Origin: Chloroflexota bacterium
Lineage (GTDB): Bacteria > Chloroflexota > Anaerolineae > Aggregatilineales > Phototrophicaceae
DNA: 64,000 nucleotides
Direction: 5' to 3'
Assembly (NCBI GenBank): GCA_020161935.1
Contig: JAIUNI010000005.1
Location: 340,369-404,368, forward strand
Of this stretch, positions 23,860-32,839 are shown piece after piece; position 1 is the stretch's first letter; each line of letters begins with the position of its first letter. The position numbers and the translations under genes were made by a program. The notes under the pieces were generated by a model. That model made no database searches. It saw only the letters and a program-made list of their open reading frames with translations, and had not been told where the DNA came from.

Positions 23860-26445
23860 ATGCCCTATTGGATCACTTCAACTTTAGCTGCTACACCTGC
23901 CTTGATCTGGATGTTCATCGGGGTGGGTTTGCCGTGGGCGTTGGTGGCGCTGCCGCGACGTGACTGGCGCGACCGTGTGATGGCTGCCTGTTTAGCGCTG
24001 GCATTCGGCCCTGCGCTGGTGACCGCTTGGATGTTCATACTAGGCAGCATCCAGAATGCGAACCTGCTGCGGCTGGATACCGTACTTATCGGCACGGTGG
24101 TTATTGCCGTGGTGGGGTGGGTGTTGGTGTGGCGACGGAGATCTGAACCATCAAATTACCCAGCGCATCAAGAAAATCAGCAGCTTGGTTTTGATGAACG
24201 CTTGTTGATTGTGCTGGTCATCGCGGCTTTGGTGGTGCGCTGGATCGGTGTCGCGTATTGGCCGACGACGGCTTACGACGCGCTGTGGGTGTATGGCTAT
24301 GAGGGGCGGCTGTATACGCTGCTTGGGCATATCCCAACAACGATTGAATATTATCCACAGTTTTTACCTTTGCAGCATACATTTATACAGCTTGCAGTGG
24401 GTGGGCTTGATGACCATGCGGCAAGGGCGGTACTGCCGTGGCTGCACTTGGGCAGCATTTTAGCCGTTTACGTGATGGGCAGCCGCTTGTTCTCACGGCG
24501 GGCGGGCATTTACGCAGCGGCGATATGGGCGCTGTACCCGCATATGGGCGAGTGGTCACGTTATGGCGATCTGGAAGTGCCGCTGACGTTCATGTTTACC
24601 GGTGCGGCGGCCTTTTTCGTGATGGCGTGGACAAGCAAGTCGTCAGTCAACAGTCATCAGTCAACAGTGGCTAATCAGTATTCCCTAGCTGCTCGACGTT
24701 ATGCCGTGATCGCGGGTTTGTTTTTGGGCATTGGCCTATGGACGAAGCCGACGATGGGCGCGTTCATTTGGGGCGTGATGCTGGTCGCGGGGATTGCGCT
24801 AGTGGTCGTGTGGTGGCGGTCGTCGAAACTGTCGATCTCTGCACTCGTCCGGCAGCTCTGCCCACAAATCGAAGTGGTGCTAATTACGGGCTTGGTGTGC
24901 ATCCCGCTGGGGGGGGGGTGGTACATCCGCAACCTTTTGCTGGGGCATCAGGCGATAATTTTCCCTGATGGTTATTGGCAGACGCTGGCCGCCCGCAGTG
25001 GGGTTGAGTTTGGCTGGCCGTTGTTGGCGCTCATAACCGCTGCTGCTTGGGTGATCTGGTATGACCGTCAACATGGAAAGCGTCTCATCATTTGGCAGCT
25101 TACCCTCGGTTTACTCTTGATCGCTGTTGGGGTTTGGCCGTCAATCTATAACACCGGCACCATTGGGATTACCGATAACCGGATAGGTGCGCTGGAATGG
25201 GCGGCTCTTGGCGCAGGGTTGGTGATTACTGCTGTTGTGTTGTGGTGGTGGGCGCAAGACCGTTGGACGGCTGAGGGCAAGGCGACCGCGATTAAGCTCG
25301 GCTTGTTGTGGGTGTTGGGACTGCCATATTTCATTACATGGTTTTATTCCTACAGCTATCACTACCGGTTGTCGTTCGCCATCGTGCCATTGATGATTAT
25401 GCCGACGGCGGCCATTCTGGCGCTGTGGTACGAATGGCTGACGCGCAACCAAATGACAAAACGTCTGTTGTCTGCGGCAGCGTCTGTTGTTGTGATCGCG
25501 CTAGCGCTGCCGGGGATTGTGAACCCGTTGTATGACGTAAACGCGGGTTGGGATTGGCTGTGGACGGATAAGCTCCCGGATGACCACGCACGCTACGAGT
25601 CCGGTAATAAGGCGCTGATGACGGTGGTTGATGGGTTACAGAAGTACATTGACGAAAACCCCGATAAGCCGCTGACGGTGGTTGCGCCGCAGGTGAAGCG
25701 GCTGCCGTTCTTCTTCCCAACGGCTGACATTCGGATTGCGACGATGCCTGAAAAGCTCAGTGAACTCGAAGGCGTGACCTATTTTATCTACGGCAAGCCG
25801 GAAGCGGGTGGCGATTTTAATACGTTCGTGGTGGGGCAAAACCAAGTGCTGTCGGCATTGTCACGCTCGACCACCAGTACGGATGTCGGCGACACGATTA
25901 TGCGCCGCGCGTGGGGGGATGACGACGGTGTGTTCAAATACACTGTGTATGAACTTCACCTTGAAAACCGTTTGCGACCGCCGAATTTTATTAATGGGCC
26001 GACGACTGAAGGCGATGTCGTCTTTGGCGATTTTGCGCGGCTGCTGGGCTACGACATTGGTGGCTTGGACTTCTGGCAGGGGCGTAAGCTGGTCATGCAT
26101 CTGTTCTGGCAAGTACTCCAGCAGCCTACGGCGGATTATATGATCTATATTCACCTGCGCGACCGCGATGGGAACGTCCTGCAAGCGTGGGACGGGCCGG
26201 TAAGCTGGACGCGCGATGGTAATACCTATTCCACGCTGGTTTGGGAGCAGGGGGAATTTATTATTGACGAGCGCGAACTCGTGTTTGATGCTGCGGATGC
26301 GCCATTCGGTGACGGTTATTCAATGGTGGTGGGGATGTACGACCTCGCCACGAATGAGCGCGTACCGATGACGATCAATGGACAAGAAGTGGGCGAAGGG
26401 TATCACATTTCTGCACCGTTTACAGTCGCGCCCATCCCCGATTAA
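23860..26445 (+). CDS. large GT-C membrane glycosyltransferase with C-terminal soluble domain
   Basis: 861 residues. Residues 1-570 hold about a dozen membrane segments. The motif YDALWVYGYEGRLYTLLGHIP gives the first-loop Asp, and HMGEWSRYGDLEVPLTFMFTGAAAFF fits PMT-type transferases. Residues 600-861 are soluble and probably exported, ending in a beta-sandwich-like domain (LDFWQGRKLVMHLFWQVLQQ). Two sequence oddities lie inside the frame: residues 260-273 are a translated heptamer repeat array in a cytoplasm-side loop, and ten consecutive G (24909-24918) encode part of CIPLGGGWYIRN. Glycan acceptor unknown. Confidence 0.85.
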   Translation: MPYWITSTLAATPALIWMFIGVGLPWALVALPRRDWRDRVMAACLALAFGPALVTAWMFILGSIQNANLLRLDTVLIGTVVIAVVGWVLVWRRRSEPSNYPAHQENQQLGFDERLLIVLVIAALVVRWIGVAYWPTTAYDALWVYGYEGRLYTLLGHIPTTIEYYPQFLPLQHTFIQLAVGGLDDHAARAVLPWLHLGSILAVYVMGSRLFSRRAGIYAAAIWALYPHMGEWSRYGDLEVPLTFMFTGAAAFFVMAWTSKSSVNSHQSTVANQYSLAARRYAVIAGLFLGIGLWTKPTMGAFIWGVMLVAGIALVVVWWRSSKLSISALVRQLCPQIEVVLITGLVCIPLGGGWYIRNLLLGHQAIIFPDGYWQTLAARSGVEFGWPLLALITAAAWVIWYDRQHGKRLIIWQLTLGLLLIAVGVWPSIYNTGTIGITDNRIGALEWAALGAGLVITAVVLWWWAQDRWTAEGKATAIKLGLLWVLGLPYFITWFYSYSYHYRLSFAIVPLMIMPTAAILALWYEWLTRNQMTKRLLSAAASVVVIALALPGIVNPLYDVNAGWDWLWTDKLPDDHARYESGNKALMTVVDGLQKYIDENPDKPLTVVAPQVKRLPFFFPTADIRIATMPEKLSELEGVTYFIYGKPEAGGDFNTFVVGQNQVLSALSRSTTSTDVGDTIMRRAWGDDDGVFKYTVYELHLENRLRPPNFINGPTTEGDVVFGDFARLLGYDIGGLDFWQGRKLVMHLFWQVLQQPTADYMIYIHLRDRDGNVLQAWDGPVSWTRDGNTYSTLVWEQGEFIIDERELVFDAADAPFGDGYSMVVGMYDLATNERVPMTINGQEVGEGYHISAPFTVAPIPD
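24637..24678. repeat. heptanucleotide repeat array, locus B, inside coding sequence
   Basis: Six heptamers in phase: AAGTCGT, CAGTCAA, CAGTCAT, CAGTCAA, CAGTGGC, TAATCAG. They cover 42 bases, exactly 14 codons (260-273) of the large glycosyltransferase, so the frame is kept. Confidence 0.75.
24909..24918 (+). repeat. 10-G homopolymer tract in glycosyltransferase gene
   Basis: Ten G in a row span part of codons 350-353 of the reading frame. Gain or loss of one G would frameshift the last 500 residues. Confidence 0.9.
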
Positions 26446-26600
26446 ATATCAGATCGGTAAATTGTTACAATTTTCTATCCAAAATGTAACCAAGCTCTAT
26501 GCTGATTAATTGACATAGTATTGATGAAGGGCTAATATAAGGATATAAGCACAACTATTTTGTCGAGTTGACTTTTTAGCTGTACATGAAGGATGTTAAG

Positions 26601-27014
26601 ATGGTTGGCATAAAATGTGTATGGGACGACAGTGAAAAAACTGTCATTCGCATGTACGTGAGTGATTATTGGGATTGGGATGATCTCAACACTGCCATTG
26701 AGGGCATGACGGACATGATACGTGAGGTTCAGCATCAGGTGGATGTCTTAACCATTATGCGTCCGACAGCCAAAATGCCATCGGGCAACATTACGCACTA
26801 CTTAAAAGATGCGATTGTTCGCTTACCGCGCAACGCTGGAACACACATCATGGTCGGGGGCAATATACTCTGTAACCGTGCGCTTCGTGCGTTATCGCAC
26901 CGTTACACTTGCATGACGGGGCGGCTGCTCCAAACAAATTCGTTGGGAGAGGCGTATCGCATGATCGCCCGCAACCGCCCGGAACGTTATGAAGAGGATG
27001 AACTTGTCGCCTAG
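26601..27014 (+). CDS. small alpha/beta protein, STAS/SpoIIAA-like
   Basis: 137 residues from ATG 26601, with AAGGA about nine bases upstream (an ATG five codons earlier is not preceded by one). The order of segments is: strands at the start (VIRMYVSDYWDWDDLNTAIEGM), a VDVLTIMRPTAKMPSG strand-turn, an amphipathic helix and a final NSLGEAYRMI helix. This resembles the SpoIIAA/STAS-like fold seen in small Chloroflexota proteins. No enzyme motif. A similar arrangement occurs in the protein at 45781-46221. The stop overlaps the CHAD gene's stop by four bases. Family assignment is by pattern only. Confidence 0.6.
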   Translation: MVGIKCVWDDSEKTVIRMYVSDYWDWDDLNTAIEGMTDMIREVQHQVDVLTIMRPTAKMPSGNITHYLKDAIVRLPRNAGTHIMVGGNILCNRALRALSHRYTCMTGRLLQTNSLGEAYRMIARNRPERYEEDELVA

Positions 27015-27988
27015 CGCAGCGCCAGCACAGCGGACGAGAGTTTTTGCTGTATCTTACGGGTATTGAACAGTTGCCACAGTTCATTCAGTTGAACTTTTAA
27101 GTCAGACTCTTTCGCTTCGATGCTGTTGATGTAATCCGTCAGCGCTTTTACCGGGTTGTCGTTCAGGAATTCGTTTAGATAGGCACGGGCGACAACTGCA
27201 TCATTCAAGTGGCCCAAGCAGTCTTGAAGCGCTTTAATCGAGTCGATGTACTCACTCGTCTGCGGCCCCAGCACCTCACCAAACAGAGATAACGTGTATC
27301 GCAACTGCTTGAACTCGATCCGCAGCGCATGGAGCGTGGCGGAGTCGGCTTCTGCTAAAACCGCGTCATATGACCGGACGGCTGCCAAGCGATGATAGAT
27401 GATGATCGGTAGAATGTGGCGTACTTGTACCGGTGTAACTTCATCCTTCGGCAGGGATTTTGCCCCTTCACCCTCTGTTAGTAAGAACTTGCTAAAATCC
27501 TTGATGAGGCGGCGGTAAAGACGTGAATCGAGCAGCTCAACGAGTTCTTCCCGCGCTTTCTGGCGCTGCTGATCGAGAACGTCAATCGCCTGCTGAATGT
27601 CGGCTTGCTTGGCGGCTTTCAGTTTGAGTTGATACGCGCGAATATCCTCGATCAACACATCCAGATCGCGGACTGCACCCAGCGTCCATGCGAGGTGTCG
27701 CAGTTCAGTTTTGAAGGGGCTGATGCTGCGCTTGTAATAGGGACTGAGCAAACGGAACAAGCTCCGCATTTTACGGATGGCGACCCGCATGTCGTGGACG
27801 CTTTCAATATCTTCACCGGTGCGGCTGTCCGCTTCCTGCGCCAGCATTTTGACAAATTCGGCGAGTAGAATTTTGCGTCCGGCTTCCGCCATGACATCAT
27901 CAGGACTTACCGGCTGAATGGCTGCGGATAACTTTTCGATACGTTCGCCAAGATTAAAGGCCATATGCGCTCGTTTCTGGTGTTTCAT
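27011..27988 (-). CDS. CHAD-domain protein
   Basis: 325 residues, almost entirely helical. The conserved-histidine alpha-helical domain is shown by SVHDMRVAIRKMRSLFRLLSPYY (residues 64-87), LRHLAWTLGAVRDLDVLIEDI, and HALRIEFKQLRYTLSLFGEVLG. CHAD domains bind inorganic polyphosphate, so association with polyphosphate granules is likely. A CYTH domain is not present, so this is a stand-alone form. A second in-frame ATG at 27964 (MAFNLGERIEKL) may be the true start, because neither start has a strong ribosome site. Divergent from methylmalonyl-CoA mutase. Confidence 0.88.
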   Translation of the reverse strand: MKHQKRAHMAFNLGERIEKLSAAIQPVSPDDVMAEAGRKILLAEFVKMLAQEADSRTGEDIESVHDMRVAIRKMRSLFRLLSPYYKRSISPFKTELRHLAWTLGAVRDLDVLIEDIRAYQLKLKAAKQADIQQAIDVLDQQRQKAREELVELLDSRLYRRLIKDFSKFLLTEGEGAKSLPKDEVTPVQVRHILPIIIYHRLAAVRSYDAVLAEADSATLHALRIEFKQLRYTLSLFGEVLGPQTSEYIDSIKALQDCLGHLNDAVVARAYLNEFLNDNPVKALTDYINSIEAKESDLKVQLNELWQLFNTRKIQQKLSSAVLALR

Positions 27989-28108
27989 TCGATAATGCCC
28001 ACTATTTTAAACGAAGATGATGAGAGTTATGAAAATCACAGGCAAACCTTAATCTGATTAAGATATTTATGACTCTCTTTACGGTAAGATGCGTGTGCAA
28101 TGGGAGAG

Positions 28109-28120
28109 GGGTGCTATAAT
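28109..28120 (+). promoter_or_regulatory. extended -10 promoter of methylmalonyl-CoA mutase gene
   Basis: GGGTGCTATAAT, with perfect TGnTATAAT, 27 bases before the ATG. It is identical over 12 bases to the promoter of the acyl-CoA dehydrogenase at 3132-3143. Confidence 0.6.
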
Positions 28121-28146
28121 GCCTGTACGTTATTTGAGGGTGAAAT

Positions 28147-29826
28147 ATGACATTTGATGCTGAACACTTAAATAAACTATATGCTGCCCGCCAAAAATGG
28201 GATGCGACCTTGAAACAGGCACAAGCGCGGATGCCGGAGCGCCAGCAGGGTTTTACCACACAGTCCGGTGTTCCGATTAACGGCTTGTATACACCGTTGG
28301 ATGTGCGCGATACCGATGTGCTTGAGGATATTGGGCTGCCGGGAGAGTATCCATTTACGCGGGGTATTCATGCCAGCGGTTACCGGGGCAAAGTATGGAC
28401 GATGCGGATGTTCGCGGGGTTTGGTACGGCGGAGGAAACTAATGCCCGTTACAAGTACCTGCTTGAACAGGGCAATATGGGTTTGTCGGTGGCGTTCGAC
28501 CTGCCTACGCTCATGGGCTATGACACGGATGCACCGGAAGCACTGGGGGAGTTCGGCAAGTGCGGGGTGGCGATTAGCTCGCTGCAAGATATGGAAATGC
28601 TTTTTGAGGGTATCCCATTAGAGTCGGTAACGACCAGCATGACGATCAACGGCCCCGCGCCGATTATCTGGGCGTTTTACATCGCGGCAGCCGAGAAGCA
28701 GGGTGTGCCGATGGCAAAGCTGCAAGGGACACTGCAAAATGACATCCTGAAAGAGTTTATTGCCCAAAAAGAATTTATCTTCCCGCCTGAACCTTCAATG
28801 CGGCTGGTAACAGATACGGTTGCATTTGGCACCGAACGGATGCCGCTGTGGAATACGATCAGCATCAGCGGTTATCATATCCGCGAGGCAGGGAGTACAG
28901 CCGTACAAGAATTAGCCTTCACGCTGGCAGATGGGTTAGAGTACGTCCGCTGGGCAATTAAGCGTGGCATGGATATTGATTCGTTTGCGCCGCGTTTGAG
29001 CTTCTTTTTTAACGTTCATAACGACTTTTTTGAGGAAATCGCTAAACTTCGGGCGGCACGGCGTATCTGGGCGCGGGAAATGCGCGAGACGTTTGGGGCG
29101 AAGAATCCGCGTTCGTGGTTGATGCGCTTTCATACGCAGACGGCTGGGGTAAGCCTGACCGCGCAACAGCCGGATGTGAATGTGGTACGGGTTGCTATTC
29201 AGGCATTGGCAGCCGTTCTGGGCGGCACACAATCCTTACATACGAACAGCATGGATGAGGCACTGGCGCTGCCGAGTGAAGAAGCGGTTACACTGGCGAT
29301 GCGGACGCAGCAGGTGATCGCTGAAGAAAGCGGCGTGACGAATACGGTTGACCCGCTGGGCGGCAGTTACTTCTTGGAAGCGCTGACCAACCAGACCGAA
29401 GCGGCGGTTTATGATTATTTCCGGCGGATCGACGCGGTTGGGGGTGTCATTCCGGCGTTGGAGATAGGCTACATGCAGCAGGAGATTGCCGAGGCCAGCT
29501 ACCGGCAGCAAGTGGAGGTTGACTCCAACCGGCGCATTATTGTTGGCGTAAACAAATACGCGACCGACGAGAAACCGAGTGTCCCGCTGTTGGTAATGGA
29601 CCCCAACGGGTACGACCGGCAGATCGCGCGGCTGAACCGGCTGCGCCAAACACGCGATCAGGCGGCTGTCGAGCGAGCATTGGATGCGTTACGAACGGTG
29701 TGCCAAGCGGAGGCGAACGTGATGCCGCACTTGATCGAGGCGGCGAAAGCCTATGCCACGCTGGGCGAGATTACCGATGTGATGCGCGAGGTATTTGGGA
29801 TTTATCAAGAGCCTGTCGCAATATAG
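28147..29826 (+). CDS. methylmalonyl-CoA mutase, catalytic (large N-terminal) chain
   Basis: 559 residues with GAGGG before the ATG. It covers the TIM-barrel substrate domain: FTRGIHASGYRGKVWTMRMFAGFGTAEETNARYKYLL, GLSVAFDLPTLMGYDTD, TSMTINGPAPIIWAFYIAAAE, LQGTLQNDILKEF, and QTAGVSLTAQQPDVNVVRVAIQALAAVLGGTQSLHTNSMDEAL. The His of HTQTAG and the Tyr of the early SGYRG/Arg motifs are the mutase hallmarks. The B12-binding domain (DXHXXG) is absent, as in split mutases whose 140-residue B12 chain is a separate gene; it is not in this window. Isomerises (R)-methylmalonyl-CoA to succinyl-CoA. Related split enzymes act on isobutyryl-CoA or ethylmalonyl-CoA, so the substrate is inferred from the pcc and epimerase genes. 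Confidence 0.9.
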   Translation: MTFDAEHLNKLYAARQKWDATLKQAQARMPERQQGFTTQSGVPINGLYTPLDVRDTDVLEDIGLPGEYPFTRGIHASGYRGKVWTMRMFAGFGTAEETNARYKYLLEQGNMGLSVAFDLPTLMGYDTDAPEALGEFGKCGVAISSLQDMEMLFEGIPLESVTTSMTINGPAPIIWAFYIAAAEKQGVPMAKLQGTLQNDILKEFIAQKEFIFPPEPSMRLVTDTVAFGTERMPLWNTISISGYHIREAGSTAVQELAFTLADGLEYVRWAIKRGMDIDSFAPRLSFFFNVHNDFFEEIAKLRAARRIWAREMRETFGAKNPRSWLMRFHTQTAGVSLTAQQPDVNVVRVAIQALAAVLGGTQSLHTNSMDEALALPSEEAVTLAMRTQQVIAEESGVTNTVDPLGGSYFLEALTNQTEAAVYDYFRRIDAVGGVIPALEIGYMQQEIAEASYRQQVEVDSNRRIIVGVNKYATDEKPSVPLLVMDPNGYDRQIARLNRLRQTRDQAAVERALDALRTVCQAEANVMPHLIEAAKAYATLGEITDVMREVFGIYQEPVAI

Positions 29827-29859
29827 CGTTTTGATTTGATATTCAATAATGGGGGCATT

Positions 29860-30141
29860 ATGGAACGTTGGGAATATCTGACGAAGTTCATCAAAGCGGA
29901 TGTGAAGAGTGAGGGGGTAGGGGCATTCTTGAAAACCTACCGCCCGAACTGGAAGAATCCGCCGCCCTACACCCCCGAAGCCATGATGCCCGAACTGGAT
30001 GAGTTGGGCAATCAAGGCTGGGAACTCATCCATATGGAGCCGGTGGCAAGGGTCGGTAAAAAGGGTGACGTGCTGCTCAATACGGATGCGTGGAGCAACA
30101 CGTACTTCTGCGTCCTCAAGCGGCGCAAACCTGCGATATAG
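29860..30141 (+). CDS. small DUF4177-like protein
   Basis: 93 residues from ATG 29860, with GGGGG five bases upstream. The pattern RWEYLTKFIKADV then ELDELGNQGWELIHMEPVARV and finally TYFCVLKRRKP matches the DUF4177-type small fold (W-E-Y start, LN-x-x-G-x-x-GWEL core, basic end). Function of the family is unknown. It is 33 bases downstream of the mutase and probably cotranscribed. The next gene is convergent, with a seven-base gap. Confidence 0.65.
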   Translation: MERWEYLTKFIKADVKSEGVGAFLKTYRPNWKNPPPYTPEAMMPELDELGNQGWELIHMEPVARVGKKGDVLLNTDAWSNTYFCVLKRRKPAI

Positions 30142-30148
30142 GCGCTCA

Positions 30149-32350
30149 CTAGCGGTTGAGCGCTGCCAGTTCGTTGGTTGACGCGACCAGCCGTTCCGCC
30201 AGCAGCCGGATGATCAGGTTTTGGAAGGCGACTGCTAGCTGCGGTTCTTTTTCGCTCATCGCGGCGTAATCTTCACTATTGAGGGTGTAGGCAATTGTGT
30301 TCAGGTCGGCGATGACCGAGGCGGAACGGGGCGAGTTCAGGAAAAAGCCGAGTTCACCGACAACCGTCCCCATGCTGTGCGTGTGTAGGCGAACCCGTTT
30401 GTCGGATTCGAGTTCAAGGAAAACCGATACCTGCCCGATCTCGACAAAGATAATTTCGTTGGCGGGCTGCCCCTGCCGCATCAGGTAATCGCCGGGGGCA
30501 AACTGGCGGCGCTCAAGATAGGTTTGCAGCTTCTTGGTATCGTCTTTCGCGAAGCCGCTGTCCGCGAGTTGCAGTGTGAGGGTGGTGGGGAAATGTGTTT
30601 TTGTGACCTGCGAGATTTCCAATAGTAGATCTTCACACCACTCTAAACCACGATCCAAATCCGGGAAGAATTTGACACGATCAGCCGTTTCTAAGCCACC
30701 GCGTACGAGTTCATTTTGATCACCTGCGGATAGGTGGGTGAAGATCAGCGTAAAGTTGTGTGTATCGGCGAGGTGTTTGATTTTAGCGAAGCTGTAAGCG
30801 GCAGATGAGTCAAAGCCTGTGACGCGGCGGAAGTCCAGGATCACGAACATGGGCTGCGGCGCTTGCGTTTCGCTCAGGCGTGTACGAATGGTTTCCAGCA
30901 CACTATTCGCCGTGCCAAAAAAGATGAAGCCTTGCAGTTCAAGGATGTGAACCTTTTTACCGAGTTCGAGCAGCGCCCGCCGGTGATAAGCACTGCGTTC
31001 GACATGGCTGGTCATTTCGCCGCCAGAGGCTTCGCGGTGGAAGAGGTCTAGTTGGCTGTAGTTGATGACAAAGAGCACAATCATCAATACGAGGCCGATG
31101 CCTACACCAACCAAAAACCCCGCAAGCGCGATGACAACCAGAATGAATAGAATGACCGCATAGTCGGTTTTACGCAGCTTTTTGCGTGATTCAACCGCCC
31201 ACTGATTGAGAAAATCGAGGCCGAGAAATAAGATCAGCCCACCGAGCAGCGGCTTGGGTATATAGGCGATGATGCTTGAACCGATGATGAGGACGGAAAC
31301 ACAAATACCGATGGCAATGAACCCTGCCAGTTTACCCCGTGAGCCTAAGCGATGCCGCAGGGTGGTTTGCCCGAGCGCAGGATAGCCGATGCCGCCACCC
31401 ACGATAGCGGTGAGGACATTGATCAGACCGTTGAATTGGAGTTCGCGGTTCAAGTTCATGTCGCGGCGGAGGGCGAGTTCCAAGCTTGAAATATTGAGCA
31501 GGAGTGAAATAGCCGTCAGCGCCAAGATGGTGCCAATCGTGCTACTTTGCCCCAGCACCGCGCTCCAATCGGCTTGTGCGAGATCCGCTAAAGGCAGCGG
31601 ATGCCACACGGCTGCCCCGCCGATGTCCCCAAGCAATAGGCCGCGTTGTATCGCCTCATTGATGGATGTTCCAGTCACTAAAAGGCCAAGATAAAAGATC
31701 ACTATTCCGGCGAAAATGATGGTCGGTAGGGTTAGTTTATGGCGGATGTACTTGACCCCCAGAAACAGCGCCGCACTGAAGACCACACCGGGCAGCCACA
31801 TAATGATTTGATCGGGCACCAGTAGAAGCGGGAGATTTTCCGGCGAGAGTTTGTATGATGCCATCGTCCCAAAGCCACCTTGAACCAACAGCCAACCGCT
31901 GCCTGCAAGGAAGCCACCCACGACCGGATAGGGGATATAGCGCACTAAGCCACCTAATTTGAAATAACCAAGCGCGATGAGAAACAGCCCTGTGAGAAGC
32001 GAGGTCACGAAGATGAGGCTGATGGCGGTTGCGGTCAGGTTGTTCCCCAAACCGGCAGTGACCAACCCGGCGGTGGCAACAGCGAACAGTACAGACGGGT
32101 TATCTTGAAAGATGGAGTTGATGCCATCAAAAGAGCCGAAGAACGTGTAAACCAACATATGAATGATGGTGGTGATCAGAGCAAAGGCAATCCCACGTGG
32201 GAGGGCAACATGAAGGGGACCGGAAAAGATGAGGCTGGCGAGGGAGATCGCCATCATGACCTGCATGAAGCCCGTGACGATGCCAGCGGTGAGATTCGGA
32301 ATAAGCTGCTGGGTGGTGAGAGACGATTTCGGGTTGGATGTTTCGGCCAT
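30149..32350 (-). CDS. SulP anion transporter with STAS and cyclic-nucleotide-binding domains
   Basis: 733 residues from ATG 32350 (a TTG 33 bases earlier is the alternative; neither has a ribosome site). Membrane part about 1-430, with the SulP signature region LTAISLLLNISSLELALRRDMNLNRELQFNGLINVLTAIVGGGIGYPALGQTTLRH. STAS domain about 430-570 (VHILELQGFIFFGTANSVLETIRTRL, PMFVILDFRRVTGFDSSAAYSFAKIK). C-terminal cNMP domain about 605-720 (FAPGDYLMRQGQPANEIIFVEIGQVSVFLE, GELGFFLNSPRSASV). Such fusions are regulated anion or bicarbonate/sulfate-type carriers; in these, the cyclic-nucleotide-like domain probably controls transport. Substrate unknown. Confidence 0.9.
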   Translation of the reverse strand: MAETSNPKSSLTTQQLIPNLTAGIVTGFMQVMMAISLASLIFSGPLHVALPRGIAFALITTIIHMLVYTFFGSFDGINSIFQDNPSVLFAVATAGLVTAGLGNNLTATAISLIFVTSLLTGLFLIALGYFKLGGLVRYIPYPVVGGFLAGSGWLLVQGGFGTMASYKLSPENLPLLLVPDQIIMWLPGVVFSAALFLGVKYIRHKLTLPTIIFAGIVIFYLGLLVTGTSINEAIQRGLLLGDIGGAAVWHPLPLADLAQADWSAVLGQSSTIGTILALTAISLLLNISSLELALRRDMNLNRELQFNGLINVLTAIVGGGIGYPALGQTTLRHRLGSRGKLAGFIAIGICVSVLIIGSSIIAYIPKPLLGGLILFLGLDFLNQWAVESRKKLRKTDYAVILFILVVIALAGFLVGVGIGLVLMIVLFVINYSQLDLFHREASGGEMTSHVERSAYHRRALLELGKKVHILELQGFIFFGTANSVLETIRTRLSETQAPQPMFVILDFRRVTGFDSSAAYSFAKIKHLADTHNFTLIFTHLSAGDQNELVRGGLETADRVKFFPDLDRGLEWCEDLLLEISQVTKTHFPTTLTLQLADSGFAKDDTKKLQTYLERRQFAPGDYLMRQGQPANEIIFVEIGQVSVFLELESDKRVRLHTHSMGTVVGELGFFLNSPRSASVIADLNTIAYTLNSEDYAAMSEKEPQLAVAFQNLIIRLLAERLVASTNELAALNR

Positions 32351-32526
32351 GAATAGACTGCTTTGTGATTTTGGATAAGTCAAATTCTATTTGGGAACGC
32401 GCCAATATTTTAGTCGCAGAGTAGGGCATCCAGCCACTTTTGCTGGCTTCCAGAAGCGCATCTGGTGAAACGCAAAGGGCTGTGGGAGTATTACACGGGA
32501 TTTGAGATGGTTATTGGAGGAACGTT

Positions 32527-32793
32527 ATGAATACGTCGAACGAGGCGATTACCAAGTTGGAACAGGCACTCGGTACCACAAAAGAGGCCGCCAACGTGAT
32601 TGATAACCTGATCGCGGCACATGATTATCAGGATGTGGCTTCATTGGTCACGCAAGCCGCAGCGAAGTTACTGGAAGCGGCATCGGCACTAATGCAGTCG
32701 AACGATGAGGCCGGGTTGGTCGCTTTGGAAGGGGCGGACGACCTGCTGGACGCGGTTTACGACATCATCGACGGTGAGACGGACGAGGAATAA
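32527..32793 (+). CDS. small helical hypothetical protein
   Basis: 88 residues with GGAGG seven bases before the ATG. Acidic and helical (ITKLEQALGTTKEAANVIDNLIAAHDYQDVASLVTQAAAKLLEAASAL), ending in a run of Asp/Glu. No recognised domain. It stands alone, divergent from the SulP gene and followed by a strong bidirectional-looking hairpin terminator. The good ribosome site and clean terminator support a real gene. Could be a regulator or adaptor; nothing in the sequence says which. Confidence 0.7.
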   Translation: MNTSNEAITKLEQALGTTKEAANVIDNLIAAHDYQDVASLVTQAAAKLLEAASALMQSNDEAGLVALEGADDLLDAVYDIIDGETDEE

Positions 32794-32803
32794 ACTAAGT
32801 AAT

Positions 32804-32838
32804 AAGGGGCGTATCGACTACGCCCCTTGAAGATCCTT
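32804..32838. terminator. transcription terminator between convergent genes
   Basis: AAGGGGCGTA pairs with TACGCCCCTT (ten perfect pairs, TCGAC loop), followed ten bases later by TTTTT on the plus strand. It serves the gene at 32527, and its symmetric stem can also end transcription of the HMA gene from the other side. Confidence 0.8.
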
Positions 32839-32839
32839 T

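Noticed and set aside
24652..24671. GCCACTG (minus strand), like the B12-box of cobalamin riboswitches
   Set aside because: It is one unit of the heptamer array inside a coding region, with no surrounding aptamer. No cobalamin riboswitch was found before the B12-enzyme genes.
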